Source of the DNA: Candidatus Nitrosocosmicus agrestis
Lineage (GTDB): Archaea > Thermoproteota > Nitrososphaeria > Nitrososphaerales > Nitrososphaeraceae
Length of the DNA: 64,000 nt
Reading direction: 5' to 3'
NCBI RefSeq assembly: GCF_008389435.1
Contig: NZ_VUYS01000001.1
Coordinates: 1-64,000 of the forward strand
The notes under the pieces are model-generated. The model searched no databases, was not told the origin of the DNA, and worked only from the letters and a program-made list of their open reading frames with translations. Numbering within the stretch: position 1 is the first letter of the stretch; each line of letters opens with the position of its first letter. Of the stretch, positions 1 through 8,779 are shown in pieces. The translations under genes and the position numbers were made by a program.

Positions 1-1604
1 CCTTTAACACTAATGAAATTGGATTCTGACGTGGCTGCAACGGCCTTTGCTATCAAAGTTTTTCCAGTACCGGGTGGACCATATAACAAGATACCTTTTG
101 GTGGTTTTACATCGCCTTCTGTAAATAGTTCAGGATATTTGAGTGGCCACTCTACCACTTGTGATAATTCTTCCTTGATTTCCGACAATCCCCCAATGTC
201 GTCCCAAGATACATTAGGTCTTTGAATCTGAATCTCTCTCAATGCAGAAGGTTGTATATCCTTTAAGGCATCTTCAAAGTCATTATTAGTTATTTTTATT
301 TTGTTTAAGATCTCAATAGGGATTTTTGACTGCTCCATGTTTATTTTAGGCAGTTCTCTACGAAGGGATCTCATGGCAGCTTCTTTTGATAAAGATTCTA
401 GATCAGCTCCAACAAAACCGTGAGTTACTTTGGCAAATTGTTCGAGGTTAATATTATCTGTTAATGGCATTCCTCTCGTATGAATTTGAAGAATATCTAA
501 TCTTCCATTCTTGTCTGGTATCCCTATTTCAATTTCTCTATCAAATCTTCCAGGTCTTCTTAAAGCTGGGTCGATGGCATTAGGTCTATTTGTAGCTCCA
601 ATTACTACAACCTTTCCTCTTCCCATCAATCCATCCATCATAGTCAATAATTGAGACACAATTCTTTTTTCTATATCGCCAGAAACTTCTTCTCTTTTTG
701 GTGCAATTGAATCTATTTCATCTATGAATATGATAGAAGGAGCGCTTTCTTCAGCCTGTTTAAATATCTCTCTTAATCGCTCTTCGGACTCGCCATAGAA
801 TTTACTCATAATTTCTGGCCCACCAATAGAATAAAAGTTTGCGTTTGTTTCATTGGCAACGGCTTTTGCTAACAGTGTTTTTCCAGTTCCTGGAGGTCCA
901 TATAAAAGAACACCCTTAGGTGCTTCTATTCCTATTCTTTCAAATATTTCAGGATGTCTAAGAGGAAGCTCTATCATTTCTCTAACTTTTTGTACTTCAT
1001 TCTTGAGGCCACCTATATCTTCATATGTTATTCTAGGCATTACCCCTCTGGATGTTTCTTTTGAAATAGAGCTGATAATAAATTCAGTTAAACGGGAATC
1101 CACCATGGTGACCTTGTTGATAGGACTAATACTGTTAATTACAAAGCCGATCTTTCTTCCCATTATATTTAATGGAATTACATCACCTCTAGTTACTATC
1201 CTTCCATCTAGTAGTTCCGGCAGGTGTTCCTCCAAGCCTACAATATTGAGTTCTTCTGTTGGAGAAAGTATAATTTGCTCTGATTTTTCTATATTTTCAA
1301 CTTTTTTAATGGTTATACGGTCATCGATCCCCTCACCCAAGTTATTGCGGGTATATCCGTCTACTCGTATGAGACCTTTTCCATAATCAGATGGTGGGCT
1401 CGACCAAAGCAAGACATAAGTTTTTTTATTTTTTTTGCTTATAACCTCGATTACATCTCCAGCCTTTAGTTGTAATTCCTCCATTACTTCTGGATCTACA
1501 AGAGCCATTCCCTTCCCTACAAACTTCGGATCAGTTTCAGCAATTTTTAGTGAAATTGTTGGATTTTGTTTATTATTATTGGTGTTATCCTTTGGATCAA
1601 CCAT
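1..1604 (-). CDS. cdc48: CDC48/VCP-type AAA+ ATPase, C-terminus cut off by window edge
   Basis: Hexameric AAA+ unfoldase that extracts and unfolds proteins for proteasomal degradation. Reading from 1604, the N-terminal double-psi-barrel/CDC48-N region comes first, then the D1 ATPase with Walker [10 protein letters not shown] (near 875-900), Walker B FIDEID, the second region of homology ending PGRFDREI, and the D2 linker with WDDIGGL. The second Walker [10 protein letters not shown], lies near 65-90, and the gene runs off the window inside D2. The ATG at 1604 is preceded by GGTGAT at the expected spacing. It follows hsp20 on the same strand with a 71-base gap, so a heat-inducible proteostasis unit is plausible. 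Family assignment is secure; only the D2 C-terminal part is missing. Confidence 0.96.
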   Translation of the reverse strand, partial: MVDPKDNTNNNKQNPTISLKIAETDPKFVGKGMALVDPEVMEELQLKAGDVIEVISKKNKKTYVLLWSSPPSDYGKGLIRVDGYTRNNLGEGIDDRITIKKVENIEKSEQIILSPTEELNIVGLEEHLPELLDGRIVTRGDVIPLNIMGRKIGFVINSISPINKVTMVDSRLTEFIISSISKETSRGVMPRITYEDIGGLKNEVQKVREMIELPLRHPEIFERIGIEAPKGVLLYGPPGTGKTLLAKAVANETNANFYSIGGPEIMSKFYGESEERLREIFKQAEESAPSIIFIDEIDSIAPKREEVSGDIEKRIVSQLLTMMDGLMGRGKVVVIGATNRPNAIDPALRRPGRFDREIEIGIPDKNGRLDILQIHTRGMPLTDNINLEQFAKVTHGFVGADLESLSKEAAMRSLRRELPKINMEQSKIPIEILNKIKITNNDFEDALKDIQPSALREIQIQRPNVSWDDIGGLSEIKEELSQVVEWPLKYPELFTEGDVKPPKGILLYGPPGTGKTLIAKAVAATSESNFISVK

Positions 1605-1675
1605 ATCATATTATCACCTTAACCAGTCGTTCTTTTACAAAAAAATTGAGAAGCTATATACGCTCTCACCTTGTC

Positions 1676-2248
1676 TTATTCTATTTTTATCTCTTTTCCA
1701 TTTGGTTTTGCTTGCTGCTTCTTTAATTTTAATTTCAGCTCAAGGATACCATTTGAGTAACCAGCCTTTGTAGCGGAATCATCTATTTCTACATTGAGAG
1801 GTATTTCTGTATGGTATTTTTTCTGATCCTTTTCTCCATGAATAGTCACAAGATTTTCAGTTGCATGTACCGTGATATTTTCCTTGGATAAACCAGGCAT
1901 TTCTGCAGTGATGGTCAAAGTGTTGTTCTTTTCATCAATTGCTGTATCAACTAATGGCTGTCTAACGCTTGATTGTTCTACGAGACCTTGAGCGCCAGGT
2001 TTAACATTTCCAAATTCTCGTACATGAGGCTTTCCGTCAGGACCCACTGTTATTTGATATCCGTAATAATATGGAAATGTTGAGCCCTCTCTGAATGAAT
2101 CCACAGTCGTAGGGCTAATACCTCTTGCGGTGTTAAATACCCTGTTTATCATCTCTTCGGCTTGTGCAAATTCTCTATCCATTTCATCAAAAAAGCTTCT
2201 GAATGAATTTTTTCTTGGAATTATATCTCTATCCCAATAGTCAAACAT
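1676..2248 (-). CDS. hsp20: Small heat-shock protein, Hsp20/alpha-crystallin family
   Basis: ATP-independent holdase chaperone of 190 residues. The N-terminal ~90 residues are family-specific (MFDYWDRDIIP start). The alpha-crystallin domain begins at about residue 98 (PLVDTAIDEKNN), contains the typical EMPGLSKENI strand-turn, and ends in GILELKLKLKK followed by a short basic tail. Start at 2248 is supported by AAGGTGATTTG just upstream. It lies immediately upstream of cdc48 on the same strand and is divergent from the gene at 2373. The small distance to cdc48 suggests co-transcription. Family call is firm. Confidence 0.95.
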   Translation of the reverse strand: MFDYWDRDIIPRKNSFRSFFDEMDREFAQAEEMINRVFNTARGISPTTVDSFREGSTFPYYYGYQITVGPDGKPHVREFGNVKPGAQGLVEQSSVRQPLVDTAIDEKNNTLTITAEMPGLSKENITVHATENLVTIHGEKDQKKYHTEIPLNVEIDDSATKAGYSNGILELKLKLKKQQAKPNGKEIKIE

Positions 2249-2372
2249 TCAAATCACCTTATATATGTAATAAATGTTTCAAATATAAATTTTTCTAACA
2301 CTATTGTTCATTTAATCATTGAAGTAAATAATATATTACAGATATTAAAAAATTATATAAGGTGATCAAGTT
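2249..2372. promoter_or_regulatory. Divergent promoter region of hsp20 and the 2373 gene
   Basis: AT-rich 124-base divergent spacer. On the minus strand a TATA-like TTTATATT lies about 35-45 bases before the hsp20 start; both flanking genes have AAGGTGAT-type ribosome sites 5-9 bases before their start codons (GGTGAT at 2361-2366 on the plus strand). The TATA assignment is by composition only. Confidence 0.45.
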
Positions 2373-2801
2373 ATGAATACAAGAGAATTTATAACCAAAA
2401 TCATCCGCCAAACATCTCAAAATCAAATAATGCAGAGAGTAAAGTCATTGCCCAAGATATTGTCAATAGGGGTAATATCCACGTTAGGATTAATCCCTCT
2501 GACATCAATATCTACCAGAGGTATGACTGCTTATGCAGCACAACAGCTACAATTGCAAACTAATGATCCATGGTATCAATCACTAGAGATGGCACAAGCT
2601 AAAGTCCAAGCAGCTTTGTCTCCTGGAGCGTTTGGACACGGTGTTCCTGGGTTGTATAACATGACTGCAAGCGACATTCTATTGGCCTGTGGAATTTCTG
2701 TGTTAGGAGGCGTAGTAGCATATCTGGTAGTCAGAGAGTTACTCAAATACAGGAATAAAAGAAATATCTACAGACTATCAATGACAAATAAGATTATTTA
2801 A
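2373..2801 (+). CDS. Secreted or membrane-anchored protein of unknown function
   Basis: 142 residues. A basic N-terminus (about residues 1-30) is followed by a hydrophobic stretch ILSIGVISTLGLIPL and an Ala-rich cleavage-like site (TAYAAQ, ~residue 57). A second hydrophobic segment near residues 105-125 (LLACGISVLGGVVAYLVV) is followed by a basic tail, so the C-terminus is probably anchored with a short cytoplasmic end. ATG at 2373 has a strong GGTGATC site. It is divergent from hsp20. I recognise no domain. Confidence 0.75.
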   Translation: MNTREFITKIIRQTSQNQIMQRVKSLPKILSIGVISTLGLIPLTSISTRGMTAYAAQQLQLQTNDPWYQSLEMAQAKVQAALSPGAFGHGVPGLYNMTASDILLACGISVLGGVVAYLVVRELLKYRNKRNIYRLSMTNKII

Positions 2802-2925
2802 AGGATCATGGTAAACACTTTTTTTCTTTATTCTAGGACGAAACATAAATTAACAGTCAAAGAAGACATACAACTCCTTTTGCGATTTGCTAAAAGTAAA
2901 TCACAAGATATTAGAATTTATTCTG

Positions 2926-3015
2926 TCAATGGCCTTCTTTAGGAGATTTGCCAAATCGATACTTGGCTATGACTTTTTTTCCCTCAATCAATGGAATAAA
3001 AAATTTATTTCTCAA
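2926..3015 (-). other. Possible 29-residue ORF, weak
   Basis: A TTG-started reading frame with coding-like composition (FIPLIEGKKVIAKYRFG) ends in TGA at 2926. It is too short to separate from chance; it may be a tiny protein or a gene remnant. Confidence 0.2.
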
Positions 3016-3047
3016 TTCTTAAAAATTTATTCTGTGGGTCGATTATT

Positions 3048-3269
3048 ATGAGCTGCAATGGGATATGTGAAAGATACAAAGCAAAGAAAATTCCATCTAT
3101 TTCTTCCAGATACGCCCAAGGACACAAGAGATGCAGTGTCTGCGAAATTTTCATAAAATGGGATGGTAGCCCGTACTGTCCTTGCTGCAGTTACAAGTTA
3201 AGGACCAGGTCATTTCGTGGACTTGGAACGAGTAGAATAAGAAGGGAAAAGTTGATCAAAAGATATTAA
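3048..3269 (+). CDS. Small zinc-ribbon protein of the thaumarchaeal type
   Basis: 73 residues with cysteines arranged as C-x3-C at the N-terminus (SCNGIC), then CSVC near residue 34 and CPCC near residue 48, and a very basic C-terminus. The pattern NGIC...RC..CE.FIKWDG..CPCC matches a short zinc-ribbon protein that recurs in ammonia-oxidising archaea; its role is not established, and nucleic-acid binding is likely from the charge. It stands alone with AT-rich flanks. Confidence 0.85.
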   Translation: MSCNGICERYKAKKIPSISSRYAQGHKRCSVCEIFIKWDGSPYCPCCSYKLRTRSFRGLGTSRIRREKLIKRY

Positions 3270-3980
3270 AAAATCCCTGAGTTCATTTGAATTTTTTCTT
3301 TATATCAAATAATAGGCTGCCAATAAATATCGAATCACTCTTGTTATATAGTTATATTTAAAAGTAAATATACATAACTTTGATTAAAGGCAACTACAAT
3401 GTGAAGTGATAGTAACAAAAAGAATGGGATGTATATCTCAAAGTATTATTATTACTTCTCATGGTTTGGTAATCTTTTTATGTGACGGTACATGCACTAC
3501 CTGTTCTAGATCATATCCGAGGATGGGAGATAATTGTAAAAATAATATATAATCAAAAAACAAATTTTAATTTTATGATAATACTTTATTTTAAAGAATA
3601 TGGGAAATTGTAAATATCTCTTTTGCGATATATTATGACAGGTGATGATGTGAAATGGATTTCTCCAAGACACAAAGTCATGTATAAGAAACCATTCTTT
3701 TAGACATGTTAGATGGCTGCCTCAAAAGGGATTCACTGGTACCTCCACAGCGATATCATTAAGAACAAGAAGGCCAATCAATTGCCCTATGTGCTCTGCT
3801 TTTTCCTTATGGCCTTTTTGTTCCCAAATTCTGAATACCATCATCATGGGTTTTTAAAATTACAATGATTTTGTATTATAGATAGGGATTTATGAATAAT
3901 CGGTTGCCCCGGAATTGTTTTGTGCTTATCACTAACTAAAGATAAAGAAGAAATATTTTCATAGAAATGTTTAGTTGGAC
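3270..3980. other. Gene-poor spacer with two weak short ORFs
   Basis: No gene over 60 codons. Two short frames look slightly coding. 3424-3552 (+), 42 residues, is Cys-rich (CDGTCTTCSRS). 3722-3847 (-), 41 residues, begins with three ATGs and reads VFRIWEQKGHKEKAEHIG. Neither has a recognisable family; either could be a microprotein or a remnant. Confidence 0.3.
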
Positions 3981-4415
3981 TTAGCTTTGTGCTGCTGCAT
4001 TGCTACCAGAGTTTTCCTGGTTTTGGACGTTGATGTTGTTTCCGGAGCCTATTGTATCTCCACCAGAAACTACATTGCTTGTTTGGCTTGAGGATTGTGA
4101 TTGGCTGATACTTTGGTCTCCAACGTTGCCGCCTTGACCACTTTGAGCTAATGCGTTGTTACCAGTGTTTTTTTGATGTTGCAAGCTTAGATTATTACAT
4201 GAGAGGAATGTTGTTCCACCAGAGACACACCCAGCATTTTGATTTGATGATTGTGATTGCTCTATTGACTGTTTTGCTTTGTTTCCTTTCTTATGCGTTG
4301 CAAAGGCGTCATTATCCATAGCCACTAGGGGACTTGCTATCAAAGCTAATGCGACCACTATTGCGATTGATGCGACAATGAGTTTGTTTTTGTTGTGAAT
4401 ATTTGTTTTATTCAT
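3981..4415 (-). CDS. Secreted Gln/Asn/Ser-rich repeat protein, curlin-like pattern (copy 1)
   Basis: 144 residues. Signal peptide: basic start MNKTNIHNK, hydrophobic core ending IASPLVAMD, then DAFAT. The mature part is low-complexity with two repeats of about 45-50 residues: SIxQSQSSxQ..., a GG-D/T-T turn, CNN or GNN, then Q-x-Q-x-N-x-G-x-N-A-x-A-Q. The last pattern resembles the curlin motif of CsgA (Q-x-G-x-x-N-x-A-x-x-x-Q), which suggests a beta-solenoid or amyloid-like fibre; this is inference. A C-V-S-G...SCNN pair of cysteines is conserved in the paralogs at 20248, 42533 and 43153. It shares a near-identical upstream region with 20248. Confidence 0.8.
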   Translation of the reverse strand: MNKTNIHNKNKLIVASIAIVVALALIASPLVAMDNDAFATHKKGNKAKQSIEQSQSSNQNAGCVSGGTTFLSCNNLSLQHQKNTGNNALAQSGQGGNVGDQSISQSQSSSQTSNVVSGGDTIGSGNNINVQNQENSGSNAAAQS

Positions 4416-4500
4416 ATATTTGCTATAATAGAAAAAATATATGGCATTTGCTAACTAGGTGCAATACTCTAATATTCTAGCAGTTATAGAATTAAATGAA
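4416..4500 (-). promoter_or_regulatory. Conserved upstream element of the repeat-protein gene
   Basis: The 80 or so bases upstream (on the plus strand GGCATTTGCTAACTAGGTGC, then TCTAATATTCTAGCAG) recur almost unchanged before the paralog at 20248 and, decayed, at 6714-6795 where no gene follows. Conservation beyond the coding start suggests a shared promoter or a recently copied block. Confidence 0.6.
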
Positions 4501-4646
4501 GAAATTCTGAAACTAATTGGGCTCTATGGTATTTAATAGGAAATGAGTTCTTCTATCATATTGGCCATGTTTGTCTTTGATGCACGATGGATCTGATTTA
4601 ATGTATAGTAAGTATTTAAAACGATGACAAAAAATTAAAAAGAGGT

Positions 4647-4949
4647 TTATAATCCCCGACCATTTGGACAAGAAACATTTGGATTGTTCGCTTTTCCCTT
4701 CTCCCATCCAGCCTTATAACCTTCATAGAACTCTTTGCTTCCATGTGGATAGTTGGTGCCGCATTGATCCCAATTGAACCAGCCGTCTTTACATCCCTTA
4801 ATCCATTCGGCTGACTTTCCCTTCTCGGCTTCGCACTTTGTTGTATGACTTGCTGCTTCTGCGGATTGATTCATTACCAATGCCGGTGTTACAGCTATTG
4901 TTGCAACTACTAACGCAATAATTGTTATTTGTAGTCTTTCTTTCATCAA
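4647..4949 (-). CDS. Small secreted cysteine-containing protein
   Basis: 100 residues. An N-terminal signal peptide (MMKERLQ, then a hydrophobic core IIALVVATIAVTPALV) ends near SAEAAS. The mature part has four cysteines (KCEAEKG, KGCKDG, DQCGT, VSCPNG) and repeats a GW/GY-x-x-GW aromatic-glycine pattern (CKDGWFNW, YEGYKAGWEKGK). Similar glycine-aromatic short repeats occur in other small archaeal secreted proteins; function unknown. Start at 4949 fits the signal peptide. Confidence 0.8.
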   Translation of the reverse strand: MMKERLQITIIALVVATIAVTPALVMNQSAEAASHTTKCEAEKGKSAEWIKGCKDGWFNWDQCGTNYPHGSKEFYEGYKAGWEKGKANNPNVSCPNGRGL

Positions 4950-5890
4950 ATTTTGGTATATTAATGACTATAAAAATCCATCATAGTTTTACATTTTCTT
5001 TGGACAATTCTAATTGAAAGTTCGCTAGTATTTCAAAAATTTACACATATACAGTGTTATTTGTAATATTATTCTCATTAGAATATTGCAGTTGGAGAGA
5101 TGACCAGAAAATTTCCTTACTTTATGATATTTTATCGCCCAGAATTAGATTTGATTCTTCGGTTTTGTTGGAATGCAATGTTTTTGTATAAAACAACCGT
5201 TGGACCATTTACAGTGAACTTACATTAGATGCTTTTGTCTAAAATTGAAATCAAATAATTAGTCATATGTTGTAAAATAAGTTCTTTATCTTTCTCTGCA
5301 TCTATTGAAACATTATATTAATGTTAGTCAATTGGGCTAGTGTGTAATACAATTACCTGTTATTAGTATCATTTAGTTTGGGTGAGCGTGAGATCAAGTT
5401 CCTAGTGACAGTGATCCTAGCGCAATCGCTGATATTATAGAGAAGGATTGGAAAAAGGGTTTGAATGGATTTAATCTAAATTTGATCATAAATGTTATTA
5501 GAAAATATTTATCTCGTTCAATAATCTTTTGGGAATTAGTCATCGTGAAGATCATTCAAAATCAAAAACAAAAAATATATTTAAAGTATCAAGTAATCGT
5601 ATATTATTAATATTAGAAAGAATTGCCATTTCTATAAGGTATTAAGATTAACATGAAACAATTAAGAGAAGATTCCCTAGATAGAGATCTTACAAAAACA
5701 TCCAAATTCAGATGTGAGTCTGTGGAGTAATAGCAAAGTTCTGATAACACTAGGAGTCTACACTGCAAAAAAATACAACCTAATAGAAAAGCATTTTACT
5801 GCTAACAAGTAAACCTAGACAGAGTAAATAAAGATATTGAAGCCGGCTAAATAATAGTCGAGATTAAATACTGCTCATTTTGCAGCCAAA
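4950..5890. other. Gene-free spacer, 0.9 kb
   Basis: No supported gene. It contains a divergent copy of the dispersed repeat (5362-5422) and two open but startless stretches: 5230-5320 (-), reading AEKDKELILQHMTNYL, and about 5403-5610 (+). These could be decayed genes. Confidence 0.4.
5362..5422 (+). repeat. Dispersed repeat, divergent copy
   Basis: Reads TTAGTATCATTTAGTTTGGG, then GAGCGTGAGATCAAGTTCCTAG. Same head (TATCATTTAGTTTGGG) and tail (AAGTTCCTAGTG) as the better copies; the middle has drifted. Confidence 0.7.
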
Positions 5891-6430
5891 TCAATCAACT
5901 TTATACTTATTCTGAACAAATCCGAAATTAAATATAGTTGTTTTCAAATGAGTTAAATTCAAGTCCTTTGTTAATGAGTTAGAAAATGATTTACCTTTAC
6001 CTATGAGTATAGGAACAATAGTTACAGTAATTTCGTTAACCAATCCTGATGAGAGGAAATCCTGTATGACAAGTCCCCCGTCTACATACACGTGTTTGAT
6101 GGAATCATCTATCAATTGGTTCATTAATTCTTCAGTACACAAATTAGAGGTAGAAGCTACTCCCGTTAGACTATTTGGGATTTCGATATTTTTGGTTGTC
6201 AAAACAATCATCTTGATTTCTCTATACGCCCATTCATTGAAGGTTATTACTTGCTCAAAGGTCTTCCTTCCCATTACTATGCAGTCTACAGAATCTAAGA
6301 AACTATTAAAGCCAAAATCCTCTCCAGGAGTCACTTTTTTATTAGCTTCATTTAGCCAGTCAACATTACCATCTAACCTGGCTATGAATCCATCCAGACT
6401 AACACCTATAAATACGGATACTTTAACCAT
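5891..6430 (-). CDS. Dihydrofolate-reductase-like / RibD C-terminal family reductase
   Basis: 179 residues from the ATG at 6430, chosen because the family begins with a beta strand (VKVSVFIGVSLDGFIA) and GGTG lies 7 bases upstream; an in-frame extension to 6514 adds an unconserved hydrophobic leader. Fold markers: SLDGFIAR with the catalytic-face Asp, DCIVMGRKTFEQV, HVYVDGGLVIQDFL, and VTIVPILIGKG. This is the YyaP/YwjB type of NADPH-dependent reductase; the true substrate is usually unknown and is unlikely to be folate biosynthesis proper. It stands alone between two dispersed repeats. Confidence 0.9.
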   Translation of the reverse strand: MVKVSVFIGVSLDGFIARLDGNVDWLNEANKKVTPGEDFGFNSFLDSVDCIVMGRKTFEQVITFNEWAYREIKMIVLTTKNIEIPNSLTGVASTSNLCTEELMNQLIDDSIKHVYVDGGLVIQDFLSSGLVNEITVTIVPILIGKGKSFSNSLTKDLNLTHLKTTIFNFGFVQNKYKVD

Positions 6431-6590
6431 CAAAACACCATAAAAAAGGTTCATAATATATCTTTCATATGTAGAGGCTAAAAAAAGAAAAGAAATAATT
6501 GAATTTCCTGACATAAGATAGCCATCATGTATTTTGTTGGCTATAGTCAGCCTTTATACCTAGTTTTTAGCTTTCGTTTATTACTATACT

Positions 6591-6646
6591 GAGTATCATT
6601 TAGTTTGGACGCGTGGGGATTAAGGTCCTAGTGGTAGCAGGGTTAG
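6591..6646 (+). repeat. Dispersed repeat, good copy (type 1 tail)
   Basis: GAGTATCATTTAGTTTGGAC, then GCGTGGGGATTAAGGTCC, TAGTGGTAGCAGGGTTAG. Head, core and the AAG-TCC...GGTAG-AGGGTT tail are all present. Confidence 0.85.
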
Positions 6647-6713
6647 AATACCATAATACATCAAGCAAAGGTCCAGAAGATAAATTTTATTAAAGTTAAT
6701 CTTGTATGCTTAA

Positions 6714-6795
6714 TATTTAGTGGCATAGAAAAAATTATATCGGATTTGCTAGCTCTGTACAATATCCTAATTTTTAACAGTTCTAGAATTAAATT
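6714..6795 (-). repeat. Orphan copy of the repeat-protein upstream element
   Basis: Aligns end to end with the regions before 3981-4415 and 20248-20856 (shared blocks ATAGAAAAAA, ATTTGCTA, CAATA-CTAAT, CAGTT-TAGAATTA), but no related gene follows on its left. It looks like the promoter of a deleted third paralog. Confidence 0.55.
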
Positions 6796-7053
6796 GTAAG
6801 GCTGGAAAATAAGAATAATAACAATACAAGAATACTATAACGCTACTGCATCAGATAGGATTTAAGATTTTGATATAATCTATTATTGATGATTTTTCAG
6901 TTATTTATTAAAGGAAATAATAGATGATAAATACGAGTAGGAATGGAGAGGGATTAATATCGCTACCGCTATTGATATAGAACGGATGTTCGATGAATGT
7001 TTTGATTTTATCCACTAAAATGTTTTAATATTACAAGAATCACTTTATTCATC

Positions 7054-7998
7054 TTGAAAGTTGGTATCTCACTACCACAAGCGGGTTCACAGGCAACAAA
7101 AGAAAATATGCTACATATGGCACAAGCTGCAGAAAGCGAAGGTTTTGATTCTATATGGACATTTGAAAGACTTCTTTGGCCGATTAACCCTCAAACTCCT
7201 TACCCTGCAACTCCAGACGGAAGTCTTCCTCAAGAATACCAAATAATGTTTGATCCTTTAGAGACACTCACATTCTTAGCTGCAAATACCAATAAAATTT
7301 CCTTAGGCACATCTGTATTAGATATGCTATTTCATAATCCCGTAATTTTAGCAAGAAGACTTGCTACGCTGGATGTATTTTCTGAAGGTAGAGTCATGTC
7401 TGGATTTGGAATAGGCTGGTCCAAGGATGAATACCAAGCTTCTAATATTCCATTTAATAACAAGGGAAAAAGAGCCGATGAATACGTCAAGATGCTAAAA
7501 AGGATATGGATGGATGAAGATGTTGAATTTAAAGGACAGTATTATAATATACCCAAATCAAGGATTGGACCGAAACCGATACAAAAGCCACATGTTCCAA
7601 TCTATCTTGGCGGTTTTAGCCCCAATGCAATAAGAAGAATAGTTGAAAATGATTTAAATGGTTGGCTTGGCATTATTGGTGGTATTGCGCCATTTGGTTA
7701 TGTTCAAAGTGTTGTGAATAACCTTAGAAATGAAATAACCAATACAGGTAAAGATTCTGCTAATTTTAAGATTATTCTCCTAGCTTATCCATATCTTCAG
7801 GATAATACTTTTAATTCTCATAATAATGTTGATAGACCCATATTGACAGGAACGATTGATGAAATTGGTGACGATATAAGGAAAATAAAAGACCTAGATG
7901 TGGATCATATAATATTTGCATATAACTTTTCACCGATTGGCAAAGATATTGATAAAATGATCGATCTTACAAAGCAATTTTCAAAATTTGCTAGGTAG
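7054..7998 (+). CDS. Luciferase-like (LLM class) probable F420-dependent oxidoreductase
   Basis: 314 residues, TIM-barrel flavin/F420 oxidoreductase. The N-terminal strand VGISLPQAGSQAT, the EGFDSIWTFERLLWP segment, the TLDVFSEGRVMSGFGIGWS motif, and the GPKPIQKPHVPIYLGG segment are classic for the family, which transfers hydride via F420H2 or FMN. The start is TTG at 7054, giving the expected short N-terminus. A PPOX-type putative F420-dependent protein is convergent at 8023. Substrate cannot be predicted. Confidence 0.93.
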   Translation: MKVGISLPQAGSQATKENMLHMAQAAESEGFDSIWTFERLLWPINPQTPYPATPDGSLPQEYQIMFDPLETLTFLAANTNKISLGTSVLDMLFHNPVILARRLATLDVFSEGRVMSGFGIGWSKDEYQASNIPFNNKGKRADEYVKMLKRIWMDEDVEFKGQYYNIPKSRIGPKPIQKPHVPIYLGGFSPNAIRRIVENDLNGWLGIIGGIAPFGYVQSVVNNLRNEITNTGKDSANFKIILLAYPYLQDNTFNSHNNVDRPILTGTIDEIGDDIRKIKDLDVDHIIFAYNFSPIGKDIDKMIDLTKQFSKFAR

Positions 7999-8022
7999 AT
8001 AAAATTAATCAAAAGAAAAAAA

Positions 8023-8502
8023 TCATTCACTCTTCCAAAATATTATTTTTTGTGGTTTAACTATTATACAATGTTGACCAATTCCTACTTTTTGGTATTG
8101 ATTATATTTTTGATAAAGTAATTTATGTCCCTCTTTTAATGAAGGAATTTTATTGCTATTATTATCACATTCACAGCATTCGTCGTTTTCTTCTACATTT
8201 TTTTCTCCAATTAGATATGCTTTACCTTGAATCATTACAAAAACCAATTTGCTCCAATCCTCATCATATTCATCTATGAGTAACGCAACATTAGGATGGT
8301 ATTGAATATTTCTAACTCTTTTTAGTTTTTCGACTGGTTGTTCTTTTCTTTTATTATCTAACGGTATATAATAATAATGCCTATCAAATGCAAAAACCAC
8401 AGGTACTATATGAGGTATTTGTTTATTATGATCGAGGGTAGAAAGTCTAGCTACTCTTGCTCTGTTTATTATTTCTTGAATAAAAAGATTGTTTGATTGC
8501 AT
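8023..8502 (-). CDS. PPOX-class (pyridoxamine-phosphate-oxidase-like split barrel) probable F420-dependent protein
   Basis: 159 residues. The order is a helix FIQEIINRARVARLST, the strand-turn IPHIVPVVFAF, the cofactor-phosphate strip DNKRKEQPVEKLKRVRN, HPNVALLIDEY and LVFVMIQGKAYLI, which match the split-barrel family often annotated as probable F420-dependent enzymes. An Asp/Glu/Cys-rich insert (EENDECCECDNN) lies near residues 109-120, unusual for the family and possibly metal-binding. Convergent with the LLM oxidoreductase. Confidence 0.88.
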   Translation of the reverse strand: MQSNNLFIQEIINRARVARLSTLDHNKQIPHIVPVVFAFDRHYYYIPLDNKRKEQPVEKLKRVRNIQYHPNVALLIDEYDEDWSKLVFVMIQGKAYLIGEKNVEENDECCECDNNSNKIPSLKEGHKLLYQKYNQYQKVGIGQHCIIVKPQKIIFWKSE

Positions 8503-8657
8503 ATAGTTATGTTTGAATGCTTCATATTATTTACCGTATTTCCTCTAGTTACTGGGTGTATTATTTAAAGTTGAATAAAATTTAGAATCAAAATGACATG
8601 AGTCAGAAAAAAAGAAAGTCAAATCCAGGCTTGAGATAATATCGCTACCACATACAT

Positions 8658-8713
8658 TATCATTTAGTTTGGGCGCGTGGTGATTAAGTTCCTGGGGGTA
8701 ATAGGATTCTAGC
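8658..8713 (+). repeat. Dispersed repeat, good copy (type 1 tail)
   Basis: TATCATTTAGTTTGGGCGCG, TGGTGATTAAGTTCCTGG, GGGTAATAGGATTCTAG. One core substitution (GTGGTGATT). Confidence 0.88.
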
Positions 8714-8779
8714 ACAAGAAGAATCAACCTAGCCCTATTTTTATGAATTAGGAACAAAAGATGTTATATACGAAATTTA

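Noticed and set aside
13-1386. Plus-strand frames reading [10 protein letters not shown] twice
   Set aside because: They are the antisense image of the two Walker A motifs of cdc48 on the minus strand.
4513-4707. Minus-strand 64-codon frame overlapping the secreted protein at 4647
   Set aside because: Overlaps a convincing gene in another frame and shows no protein-like features.
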